A DNA stretch of 64,000 bases. Source: Ezakiella sp. (lineage in GTDB: Bacteria; Bacillota; Clostridia; Tissierellales; Peptoniphilaceae). A program made the position numbers and the translations under genes. The first letter of the stretch is position 1, and each line of letters opens with the position of its first letter. The DNA lies in NCBI GenBank assembly GCA_022778715.1, contig JALFRW010000005.1, forward strand, positions 186,001 to 250,000, written 5' to 3'. The notes below the pieces were generated by a model. The model was given only the letters and a program-made list of their open reading frames with translations. It was not told where the DNA came from and did not search any database. Positions 51,545 to 60,248 of this stretch are shown piece by piece.

Positions 51545-51685
51545 ATGAATGATTTAAGTAGAACGAGATTTTTAAGAAGACGGCAAGCGTATATCGATAA
51601 AAATAATTATAGGATGTTTTATTCAAATTTGTTATTGATAGACATTGAAATTTTGAACAATTACGGTTTGAGGAGTTTTTGTTGA
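51545..51685 (+). CDS. Possible small protein (46 aa) upstream of sortases
   Basis: MNDLSRTRFLRRRQAYIDKNNYRMFYSNLLLIDIEILNNYGLRSFC; aaggagttattt RBS at suitable spacing. Confidence 0.35.
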   Translation: MNDLSRTRFLRRRQAYIDKNNYRMFYSNLLLIDIEILNNYGLRSFC

Positions 51686-51758
51686 ACACGATTAATTTGC
51701 TTTTTATGGACAAATTGCCACAAAATTGATATAATTAGTTGTAATTAAAGGTGACATT

Positions 51759-54377
51759 ATGAAGGAAGAAATTTCAAAAGATAAAAACAATGTGAAGAAT
51801 GGAAAGAAGAGGAGCAAGCTTTCACTGGCACTTATTATTTTGGTCTTTTTGATTGGGCTTTTAGTTTTGTTGTATCCAATTATTTCCCGTCTTTATTACA
51901 GGGTGGAGAGCGGATATCAAGTTGACGATTTCGATAAGGGCGTCCAAAAGCTTTCAAATGACGAGATTATTCGCCGTATGACTTTGGCACGTGCTTTTAA
52001 TGCTTCTCTTGTGAACAATATTGAAAAAGATCCATACACCGAGGAACAAAAGGCTGCCGGAAGGGCGGAATACGCAAGAATGCTCGAGATAAATGAGAAG
52101 ATTGGACACGTGGAGATTCCGTCAATTGATCAGGATTTGCCAATTTACGCCGGCACGACTGAGGATGTGCTTCAAAAGGGCGTTGGGCATTTGGAAGGCA
52201 CAAGTTTGCCGATTGGCGGGACTGACACGCACGCGGTGCTCACTGCACACAGAGGGCTTCCAACGAACAAGCTTTTTACCGATTTGGACAAGTTAAAAGA
52301 GGGCGACGTGTTTTATATTCACAATTTGTCGGAAACTCTTGCATACAAGGTGGATCAAATCAAAGTGGTGGAGCCGAGTCGGTTTGAAGATTTGCTCGTG
52401 GTGAAAGGAAAGGATTATGCAACGCTTCTAACGTGCACTCCATATATGATTAACACTCACCGTTTGCTGGTGCGCGGGGTGAGAATTCCTTATGAGGCTG
52501 CAGAAAGCGTGGTTATAAATCGTGAGGAAAAGATTTTCCTCCGATATAAAAAGCTTTTTTATATTTCACTTGGCGTGATACTTCTTCTTATTATTATGAT
52601 TGTTACCACGAGGCACAGAAGAAACAGATATGCCCGAGCAATCAAGAAGCTTAGTGCCGGGATTGGCGGAATGACTCCGCCGGACGGTCCGAATCCGCCG
52701 AGTGGACCAAAAGGTTCAGGCGGACCGCCGGATGATGATTCGCCGGGCGGAAGTTCTGATGGCAGGAACGGTTCGCAAACCGGTGATGAGAAAGAGGCAA
52801 GCGAGGCAAAAGATACAGCTATGGAAGGAAAATATATTTTTGAAGAGCATGTTGATTTGCAGGAAGATTTTAATAATAAGGCAGAAGAAATCAAGATAAA
52901 AGAATTTCCCGGAGAAGATGCGATTGGTGGACTTTTGAAAGAAAATAAAGACCAAAAAAAGGTTGATACTCCGATAGATACAGAAAATAATGGTGAGGGG
53001 GAGGAAGACGTGAAGTTTTTTAATAAAATAAAGAAAGTTCTGATTGAGCCGGATGAAGACGATTATGACGAATACGATGAAGAAGCTGAGAATAGTGAGG
53101 TTATCGAAAAAGAGTCATCAAGTGCTGAAAAAAAGGCTGAAGCTGAAGTGACGAGAGAGGAAAGTGCTGAAGAGTCTACAGTTCACGAAGAAAATTCAGG
53201 AGAGAAAAAGAAAGACGCTTTTGTGCAACCGGAGTTAACGGAAAAAGAGAAGAAGTCCGATTCATTTTTCAAGAGATTTAGCAAGAAGAAGGCAAACATG
53301 AGCATTTTCTCTGATGAGGACATGAATGTGGATGAGAAAAAAAGAAGAGAAGAAGCAAAACGCATGGCAGAAGAAGCAAAAGCGCGCTTAGAAAAAGATA
53401 AAAACAAACTTCAGGAGCTTGCCCGTCAAAATGGCGTGGATAGTGATGCAGTGAAATCAAATCCTGTGCCTGAAGCAAACGAGAATTTCTCGGTGAGAGT
53501 GTCCAGCATCGACAATATGGACGAGGACGATCTGGTGCGCGAGTATAAGAGAATTCGTGAGTCTCAAGAGAGAGAAAACGAGATTGAACGACAAAAAAAT
53601 CGGGAAAGAGTGAAAAGCGTTAAAGAAGAGATAAGAGAAGAGATAAATAGCGAAGAAACCATCAATACTGAAGACATCAAGGACGATGTGAGACGCAAAC
53701 TCGAACTGGAAAGGACGAGAAATACAGAAAGCAATAAAAGAGAAAGTTTAGAAAGTACAGGCACTGTAAAAAATGCAAGAGTGCGTGAAGAAAAGCCGAC
53801 AAAAATAACTCAAATGCATGATGCTCACGAAGAGCTTGTTGATTCGAGAAAGAAAGAAGATGTAAAGACAGAGCGTAAAAAAACAACTGAGCAAATTGTA
53901 GATACAAAAACTCCAAAGGTGGGAAGAGAAGAAAGCTTTAGCCTAAACTTTGGAGCAGATGCAAAAGCAAGACACGAAGTGGTAATAAATGAACCAGTTA
54001 GCAAAACTCGTGAAGTACGCACAACGCACGGAGAGTCCATTTGCGTGGAAAGAAAAACGGAAAGGAAAAGAGCTGATACAGAAGAAAGAACAGCCGGAGA
54101 ATATATACCGGAACGTGCGAAGAAAGCAAAATATTCTCTAAAGCCTGCTAGTGAAGTAAGAACTGAGAGAATGTCAGAGTCACGGGTTAATCAAAAGAAA
54201 GTAGTGGTGGAAGAAACGCCGGCACAAAGACAAGCTCGTTTGGCAGCGGAAGATTTTGACAGAATGATGGCAGAAAGAAGAAAGAAGCCGACAAGAGATG
54301 TCAAGATTGAAGATGTGAAATTGAAGCAAGAGGCAGATAGGCTAAACCGGTTGAGAGATATTTTTAAAGATGAATAA
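51759..54377 (+). CDS. Class C-like pilin sortase with ~590-aa charged C-terminal extension
   Basis: Sortase core AVLTAHRGLP...ATLLTCTPYMINTHRLLVRGVRI; lid-like DPYTEEQ; second TM KLFYISLGVILLLIIMIVTT, then a Gly/Pro linker and long K/E/R-rich tail. Confidence 0.9.
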   Translation: MKEEISKDKNNVKNGKKRSKLSLALIILVFLIGLLVLLYPIISRLYYRVESGYQVDDFDKGVQKLSNDEIIRRMTLARAFNASLVNNIEKDPYTEEQKAAGRAEYARMLEINEKIGHVEIPSIDQDLPIYAGTTEDVLQKGVGHLEGTSLPIGGTDTHAVLTAHRGLPTNKLFTDLDKLKEGDVFYIHNLSETLAYKVDQIKVVEPSRFEDLLVVKGKDYATLLTCTPYMINTHRLLVRGVRIPYEAAESVVINREEKIFLRYKKLFYISLGVILLLIIMIVTTRHRRNRYARAIKKLSAGIGGMTPPDGPNPPSGPKGSGGPPDDDSPGGSSDGRNGSQTGDEKEASEAKDTAMEGKYIFEEHVDLQEDFNNKAEEIKIKEFPGEDAIGGLLKENKDQKKVDTPIDTENNGEGEEDVKFFNKIKKVLIEPDEDDYDEYDEEAENSEVIEKESSSAEKKAEAEVTREESAEESTVHEENSGEKKKDAFVQPELTEKEKKSDSFFKRFSKKKANMSIFSDEDMNVDEKKRREEAKRMAEEAKARLEKDKNKLQELARQNGVDSDAVKSNPVPEANENFSVRVSSIDNMDEDDLVREYKRIRESQERENEIERQKNRERVKSVKEEIREEINSEETINTEDIKDDVRRKLELERTRNTESNKRESLESTGTVKNARVREEKPTKITQMHDAHEELVDSRKKEDVKTERKKTTEQIVDTKTPKVGREESFSLNFGADAKARHEVVINEPVSKTREVRTTHGESICVERKTERKRADTEERTAGEYIPERAKKAKYSLKPASEVRTERMSESRVNQKKVVVEETPAQRQARLAAEDFDRMMAERRKKPTRDVKIEDVKLKQEADRLNRLRDIFKDE

Positions 54378-54379
54378 TT

Positions 54380-55336
54380 ATGTCAAAAAAAGATAAGGAT
54401 AAAAAGTTAGCGACAAATAAAAATTTAACAACTGATAAAAACAGGACGAAAATTGAAGCAAATAAAATTAAGAACAGGCGTTTAAAATGGATACTTACGG
54501 GAGTGTTTTTGCTTGGATTTTTGATTGCGGTTTATCCTCTAATTTCGCAGTATTATTATCGTCAAGTGGCGATAAATGAGGTTAAAATTTTCGACGATTT
54601 GCAATCAAAGCTCGATGAAGAGGAGATAAAAAACAGAATTCGACTTGCAAATGCGTACAATCGCTCCATTGACCCTACGAGAATTATGGACCCTTTTACC
54701 GAGGAGGAAAAGGAAGGCCGCCGTGAGTACGCAAAGATGCTTGAGCTTGAGGAGAAGATTGGACACATCGAGATTCCACAAATTGGTGAGGACTTGCCGG
54801 TTTATGCCGGCACTTCGATGGATATTTTGGAGCGGGGTGCCGGACACCTTGAGGGTACGAGTTTGCCGGTTGGCGGACCGAGTACGCACGCCGTTGTCAC
54901 CGCACACAGAGGACTTCCAAAGGCAAAGCTGTTCACTGATTTGAACAAGCTTAAGGAGGGGGATGTGTTTTTTTTCCACAACATCGAAGGTGTACTTGCG
55001 TACGAAGTGGACAGTATTATGACTGTGGAGCCGGATAATTTTGATCCGGTGCTAATTCAGCCGGGGCGCGATCTCATGACACTTTTAACCTGCACACCAT
55101 ATATGATAAATTCGCATAGGCTTTTAGTTACAGGGCACAGAGTTGAATACACCGAAAATATTACTATAAACAAACGCGCAATGAGTGATGCTGCAACTTA
55201 TAGAGAGTATTTAAGAATTGCTCTTGCGGTCATATTTATGCTAATTCTCATTTATATTGTGGAGAGAGTATCGCTAAATAAAATGAAGAAGATTTTTAGA
55301 GAGAATAGAAATAGGCGTGATGGAGATGAAAAATAA
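54380..55336 (+). CDS. Class C sortase
   Basis: Lid motif DPFTEEE, AVVTAHRGLP, TLLTCTPYMINSHRLLVTGHRV, two TM segments. Confidence 0.93.
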   Translation: MSKKDKDKKLATNKNLTTDKNRTKIEANKIKNRRLKWILTGVFLLGFLIAVYPLISQYYYRQVAINEVKIFDDLQSKLDEEEIKNRIRLANAYNRSIDPTRIMDPFTEEEKEGRREYAKMLELEEKIGHIEIPQIGEDLPVYAGTSMDILERGAGHLEGTSLPVGGPSTHAVVTAHRGLPKAKLFTDLNKLKEGDVFFFHNIEGVLAYEVDSIMTVEPDNFDPVLIQPGRDLMTLLTCTPYMINSHRLLVTGHRVEYTENITINKRAMSDAATYREYLRIALAVIFMLILIYIVERVSLNKMKKIFRENRNRRDGDEK

Positions 55337-56273
55337 GAACAAGTTTATAATAGGGCGACTTTTGATGGTGATTGGGCTTTTGATACCGCTTTTATCTCTA
55401 ACTACGATTTGTGTAAATGACATGAAAAAAAAATCGGACTACGAGAATTTTGTCGAAAAAGAGAGTACTATTTCAAATGAAGAGCGCGAAAAGTTGAAGA
55501 GCGAAATCGAGAGATACAACGGGAGAGTGCAAGGCATTGAGCCAGGACTGGTGGATCCATTTACGGGCACGGATTTTAAGGCGAGATACAACATCAAAGG
55601 CGAAGACGATGAAGCATTTTCGTACATCAGAATTCCTAAGATCGATGTGACTTTGCCGGTTTATTTGGGTGCGAGCTATCGCCATTTGTCGATGGGTGCA
55701 GCTCATGTGGACGGTACAAGCTTGCCTGTTGGTGGCGAAGGCACACGTTCTGTGATTGCCGGTCACCGCGGTTTTTATAAGGATACGATGTTTTTGAATC
55801 TGCACGAGCTAGAAAAAGATGACATGATTATTTTACGTCGAGAGGACGATATCATGTTCTACAAAGTGACGGACAGCGAAGTGATAAATCCTTATGATTG
55901 GGACAAGCTGGAAGTACTTGACAAGGAAGATATGCTCACTCTTTTAACTTGTGATCCGATTACACCGCCGAGTCCGTATAGGCTGATTGTGAATGCAAAG
56001 AGATACTATCCGCCGCAAAAAGAGAATGTGAAAAACACGCTTGTGAAGATTGAAAGCGAACAAATAAGTTCTAACGTGAAAAACGTTAAGATGGGAGTTT
56101 ATGCAGCGACGATTTTAATGTGGGCACTTTTGATTTATATTACCGTAGACACTATTTTGAAACTGAAGAATTACAAAGATGCGGGGTATGTGGCTATGAT
56201 AGACGACGAAGAAGATGCTGCAGAAAATTCAGAAACCGGCGAAAACAAACCCTATACTAACAAAGAGAATTAG
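55326..56273 (+). CDS. Class C-like sortase
   Basis: DPFTGTD lid-like, SVIAGHRGFYKDTMFLNL, TLLTCDPITPPSPYRLIVNAKR, C-terminal TM. The ORF track begins at GTG 55317; the exact start is uncertain. Confidence 0.88.
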   Translation: MKNKNKFIIGRLLMVIGLLIPLLSLTTICVNDMKKKSDYENFVEKESTISNEEREKLKSEIERYNGRVQGIEPGLVDPFTGTDFKARYNIKGEDDEAFSYIRIPKIDVTLPVYLGASYRHLSMGAAHVDGTSLPVGGEGTRSVIAGHRGFYKDTMFLNLHELEKDDMIILRREDDIMFYKVTDSEVINPYDWDKLEVLDKEDMLTLLTCDPITPPSPYRLIVNAKRYYPPQKENVKNTLVKIESEQISSNVKNVKMGVYAATILMWALLIYITVDTILKLKNYKDAGYVAMIDDEEDAAENSETGENKPYTNKEN

Positions 56274-56387
56274 AAAAAACTGAAGCGCCTGAAAAAATGA
56301 AGAAGACTGAAATAGAAGAGAAAGGGAATAAGTATTAAGCTGACAATAAAAAGAATGCATCAACAACAAAATAGAAGCTTAAACTAG

Positions 56388-56407
56388 CCTGCAATTTTTT
56401 GCAGGTA
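56388..56407 (+). terminator. Hairpin, possible terminator of the sortase operon
   Basis: cctgcaa-tttt-ttgcagg; no strong U-run directly after. Confidence 0.5.
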
Positions 56408-56584
56408 TTGCTTTAGAAAATTTTGAATTCAAATAGAATTTATGATAAAAATTTAAACCAGAGGATTAAAAAGTTGCGAAATTGTAGAGGATATGAAATA
56501 TGAAGCGACAGAAGAGTTTGAGTGAATGCAAAAAATCGAATAAATTTGTTGACTTTATATGAAAAATATGGTATATTTATAGCT

Positions 56585-56632
56585 GGACTTTATGTAAGTT
56601 CCTTGCAAGCTTATGCTTGCCGTTAGACCAAA
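56585..56632 (+). promoter_or_regulatory. Candidate S6:S18 autoregulatory leader
   Basis: Hairpin gcaagc-ttat-gcttgc adjacent to ccg trinucleotide immediately upstream of rpsF. Confidence 0.45.
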
Positions 56633-56644
56633 AGGAGGTGTACT

Positions 56645-56929
56645 ATGAACGCTTATGAAACTATGCTTGTTTTTCGTCCTGATGTAGAAGATGAAAAACG
56701 CGAAGCTCTCATTGAAAGACTCAAGGGAATTGTTGCAAAAGAAGATGGTAAATTTTCTGTTGACAATTGGGGGCTAAGAAAACTGGCATACGAAATCAAT
56801 GATTATCCGGAAGGATATTATTCAGTGCTTGAATATGAAACAGATCCTGAAGAAATCAAAGAAGTTACACGTGTTTGCCGTATTTCTGACGTGCTTTTAA
56901 GATACATGACAATTGCAAAAGAAGACTAA
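56645..56929 (+). CDS. rpsF: 30S ribosomal protein S6
   Basis: MNAYETMLVFRPDVEDEKREALIERLKGIV...WGLRKLAYEINDYPEGYYSVLEYE. Confidence 0.96.
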   Translation: MNAYETMLVFRPDVEDEKREALIERLKGIVAKEDGKFSVDNWGLRKLAYEINDYPEGYYSVLEYETDPEEIKEVTRVCRISDVLLRYMTIAKED

Positions 56930-56939
56930 GAGGTGAACT

Positions 56940-57407
56940 ATGAATAATGTAGTTTTGATCGGAAGACTCACAAGAGATCCGGAACTAAGATATTTACCTG
57001 GCACAAACACTGCAAATTGCACTTTTTCAATAGCAGTGGACAAGGGTTTATCAAAAGAGAAAAAAGCGGAATATGAACAAAAGGGTTGGGTCACAGCAGA
57101 TTTTATTAATATCGTTGTCTGGGGCAAAATGGCTGAAGCTGTAAACAACTATGTTGGCAAAGGCAATCAAATCGCTATAAACGGACGACTTTCTACCAGA
57201 AATTATGAAGACAAACAGGGAAACAGACGTGTTTGGACAGAGGTTGTCGCAACAAATGTTGAGTTTATAGAATGGAAAGACAGAAACTCAAACAGTCAAG
57301 GTGGATATGGTGCTTCAATGAGTGACATGCCATCGAATAATTTTGACGGCGGATTTGATGACTTTACAGGCTTCGAACCAAAAGAAGACCCGAATATTCC
57401 TTTTTAA
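56940..57407 (+). CDS. ssb: Single-stranded DNA-binding protein
   Basis: MNNVVLIGRLTRDPELRYLPGTNTANCTFSIAVD...; acidic C-terminal tip EDPNIPF. Confidence 0.96.
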   Translation: MNNVVLIGRLTRDPELRYLPGTNTANCTFSIAVDKGLSKEKKAEYEQKGWVTADFINIVVWGKMAEAVNNYVGKGNQIAINGRLSTRNYEDKQGNRRVWTEVVATNVEFIEWKDRNSNSQGGYGASMSDMPSNNFDGGFDDFTGFEPKEDPNIPF

Positions 57408-57431
57408 TATTAATTAAGAAAGGAGACAAAT

Positions 57432-57656
57432 ATGCAAAAGAGATTTCGTCCTAGAAAAAAAGTTTGCCAAATGTGTGCAGACAAAAACGAAACTATCGAT
57501 TATAAAGATGTCCAAAAATTAAAGAGATACGTCACAGAAAGAGGTAAGATTTTACCACGCAGAGTGACAGGTGCTTGTGCAAAACACCAAAGAAAGATTT
57601 CTTTAGCGATTAAACGTGCAAGACAAGTAGCATTATTACCATACGTTGCAGACTAA
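57432..57656 (+). CDS. rpsR: 30S ribosomal protein S18
   Basis: [63 protein letters not shown]. Confidence 0.97.
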   Translation: MQKRFRPRKKVCQMCADKNETIDYKDVQKLKRYVTERGKILPRRVTGACAKHQRKISLAIKRARQVALLPYVAD

Positions 57657-57690
57657 TTTTTGTTGGCATACTGATAAATAGATAAGGTTA

Positions 57691-57721
57691 AAATCCGTCA
57701 AACATTCTGACGGATTTTTTA
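57691..57721 (+). terminator. Intrinsic terminator after rpsR
   Basis: aaatccgtca-aacattc-tgacggattt + T-run. Confidence 0.93.
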
Positions 57722-57767
57722 GTGGAAAATGCGAAATTAGTAAGATGCTAAAACATAAAAAACTTGC

Positions 57768-57798
57768 AAAAAAAACGATGGAGGTCATCCATCGTTTT
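57768..57798 (-). terminator. Intrinsic terminator of the minus-strand transglutaminase-like gene
   Basis: aaaacgatgga-ggtca-tccatcgtttt; on the minus strand followed by a T-run. Confidence 0.9.
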
Positions 57799-57840
57799 CG
57801 GTTGTATATATTGGAGAACTGATTTATGAATTATGTAGCA

Positions 57841-58824
57841 TTAATTTAATTTGGTATAAACAGTGTTGCCGTTATATTTTATGTTCGAAACAAATGTTGT
57901 TGAGGTTTTGTTCCACTTGTGGTCTTTTGCTATGTCTTTGTTGCCAATCAGGAAGTAGTCATACATTCCGTATCCATCCGGTAAATCTGTGTCGTTCCAA
58001 GTTACGTCAATGTGATACCATTTACCGTCAATCTTTACAAGGTTCCAACTGTGACTTATCCAACCGACTGTTGAATCTGCAGTACCAACAATAGATTTAC
58101 ATTCGAGTCCGGCTTTTGATGCGATGATTTCGAACAATTTTGTATATGCTGCGCAGACTCCACGTCCATCTTCCAATAATGCGAATGGGTCAAATATTGA
58201 AAGTCCGCTTGGAAGAGTAGTTTTACCGGCTGCAAATTCTTCATACGCATATCTGGCATTATTAACTATATATCTATTTATATATTTAACTTTTTCTTCG
58301 TCTGTCGGTTTTTGGTTAACTTGTGCAACGATTTCATCTATTTTGCTTTCAATATTTCTTTGTTTTGCAGATTTGTTATATTTGAAATTGAAAACCAATC
58401 TAACATTGATGCATTTACCGTTAACAGCACTCCCGTACACATCCGTATCTCCTAAAACTAAACTGCCTGGTAGGCTGCTATCCGTTTGAATTTTGCCTTG
58501 GATTTCTTTTATTACTGCTAGGATTTGTTCTTGGGTCAATTCAGCCACATTGAGCTTTAATTCGTATGTTGGATTTTGACTCATGATAGCATTTTTTAAG
58601 TTTTCATATTGGTCTATGTAGAGATTTTCTAAATTTGTATGTATCTCTTTGCTCGCTTGATTGCTTGCACCATTATTTGGAGTGAATATGTACTCTGGAG
58701 CAACTTGTTCAATTTTTATTGGTCGGATTTCCTTTCCAATATCAACTTTATAAAATTCAGGAGGACTTATCAAACTAATTATTGATAATGCGCTGATTGT
58801 TAAAGATATAAGGTTATAACTCAT
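57841..58824 (-). CDS. Secreted/membrane-anchored transglutaminase-like (papain-fold) protein
   Basis: Cys-His-Asp pattern DGRGVCAAYTKLFEII ... WISHSWNLVKIDGKWYHIDVTWND; hydrophobic N-terminus. Confidence 0.88.
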   Translation of the reverse strand: MSYNLISLTISALSIISLISPPEFYKVDIGKEIRPIKIEQVAPEYIFTPNNGASNQASKEIHTNLENLYIDQYENLKNAIMSQNPTYELKLNVAELTQEQILAVIKEIQGKIQTDSSLPGSLVLGDTDVYGSAVNGKCINVRLVFNFKYNKSAKQRNIESKIDEIVAQVNQKPTDEEKVKYINRYIVNNARYAYEEFAAGKTTLPSGLSIFDPFALLEDGRGVCAAYTKLFEIIASKAGLECKSIVGTADSTVGWISHSWNLVKIDGKWYHIDVTWNDTDLPDGYGMYDYFLIGNKDIAKDHKWNKTSTTFVSNIKYNGNTVYTKLN

Positions 58825-59310
58825 ATATATTCTCCTTTTCTTTATAATATTTACGGATTTTTTTATTTTATTATGAATAATAACTTAAAAAATCGTATTT
58901 AATTAAGTAAATTTGAATTATTTTTTAAAACTATGATTAAGTAATAAAATATATTTCTTATCTAATTTATTATTACCATTATACCCGATATAAATATAAA
59001 GTCAACAGCATTTTACTTATATAACTAATAATAAATTTTAAATATAATTAGATATTAATATAATAAATATAAAAATAATAAAATATTAAATAAATATAAG
59101 CTGAATAAATCACAATAATAATGATTATAATATCGAAATAGTTATATTTAATATAATAGTATTTATATTAAATAATAAAAAAAGCAAGTTATAAGGAAAT
59201 TAATTACATATTTAATTATTTAAATATTTCTAAAATTTAATAAATTTTCTTTTTAGAAAAAATATAGATAAAAAGTGTTTGAATCTGACCAAATAGGGTA
59301 TATATCTAAT

Positions 59311-59327
59311 GGTCAAAGAAAGTCAAA
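59311..59327 (+). promoter_or_regulatory. CtsR operator (perfect tandem heptad)
   Basis: GGTCAAA-GAA-AGTCAAA matches RGTCAAA-NAN-RGTCAAA. Confidence 0.85.
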
Positions 59328-59338
59328 GAGGTGAGTTA

Positions 59339-60232
59339 ATGGAATATAGAGATTATTATAAAATTTTAGGCGTGGACAAAAACGCCTCAAAGGATGAAAT
59401 AAAGAAAAAGTTTAGGGAACTTGCAAAAAAATATCATCCGGATCTAAATCCTGGCGATGCGGAAGCTGAGAAGAAATTTAAAGAAATTAACGAGGCTTAT
59501 GAGGTTTTAAGCGATGATAAGAAGAGAAAGACTTACGACAACTTTGGTTCAAACTATAATTTCCAAGGCGGTCAAAACTTTGATCCAAGCAGTTATGGTT
59601 TCACATACACGAATTTCGGAGGAGGCAGCGGAGATTTTTCAGATTTCTTTAATCTTATTTTCGGCAATATGGGCGGCGGTGAATCCGCCGGATTTGGAGG
59701 GTTTTCCGATATATTTAGTGGCGGAAGTAGACGCAAAAGAGAGACGCCACCTTACGAATCCGTGCTGGATGTTACAGTTGATGATTTAAAAAATGGTGCG
59801 CTAAAAAGCATTTCTCTAAGCATTAATGGTAAGGTTCACAATATCGAGGTTAAGGTGCCGCGTGGCATGACGCCGGATAAGCGAATCAAGGTACGCGGTT
59901 CGAAATGGGGAATTGACAGAGATATTTTGTTCTCGGTTGAGGTGAAAGATGCTGGAGAAACTCTTGTGGGTAACGATATTATTAGAAAGCTTGAAGTTTT
60001 ACCATGGGAGGCTTATTTTGGTGCTGAGAAGCAAGTGAACGTGAATGGGAAGACAATAAAATTAAAGGTACCGGCACATATTGAGTCCGGGAAGAAGATT
60101 AGAATTAAGAAACAGGGGTTTGAAGATATGAAGGGTAATAAAGGAGATTTGCTTTTTGAAATTGTGATTACAAATCCAAAGAACATGTCAAAAGAAAAGG
60201 AAGATATATATAGAACCTTATTAGAAGATTAA
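59339..60232 (+). CDS. DnaJ/CbpA-like J-domain chaperone without Zn-finger domain
   Basis: [42 protein letters not shown]-rich region; DnaJ_C ([14 protein letters not shown]); no CxxCxGxG repeats. Start refined from 59309, which overlaps the CtsR box. Confidence 0.9.
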   Translation: MEYRDYYKILGVDKNASKDEIKKKFRELAKKYHPDLNPGDAEAEKKFKEINEAYEVLSDDKKRKTYDNFGSNYNFQGGQNFDPSSYGFTYTNFGGGSGDFSDFFNLIFGNMGGGESAGFGGFSDIFSGGSRRKRETPPYESVLDVTVDDLKNGALKSISLSINGKVHNIEVKVPRGMTPDKRIKVRGSKWGIDRDILFSVEVKDAGETLVGNDIIRKLEVLPWEAYFGAEKQVNVNGKTIKLKVPAHIESGKKIRIKKQGFEDMKGNKGDLLFEIVITNPKNMSKEKEDIYRTLLED

Positions 60233-60248
60233 TTTTTGAAGGAGTACT

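Noticed and set aside
56262-56339. Frameshifted charged tail (QRELEKTEAPEKMKKTEIEEKGNKY) after the third sortase, as a remnant of a long tail like that of sortase 1
   Set aside because: Purine-rich AT-rich DNA easily yields K/E-rich peptides by chance; too short to support a frameshift claim.
34000-56400. Mobile genetic element carrying the pilus locus
   Set aside because: No transposase, integrase, att-like repeats or tRNA junction found at the edges; the locus is flanked by housekeeping operons.
59309-59338. Upstream ATG start for the J-protein
   Set aside because: Overlaps the CtsR operator, lacks an RBS, and adds 10 residues before the canonical [12 protein letters not shown] start.
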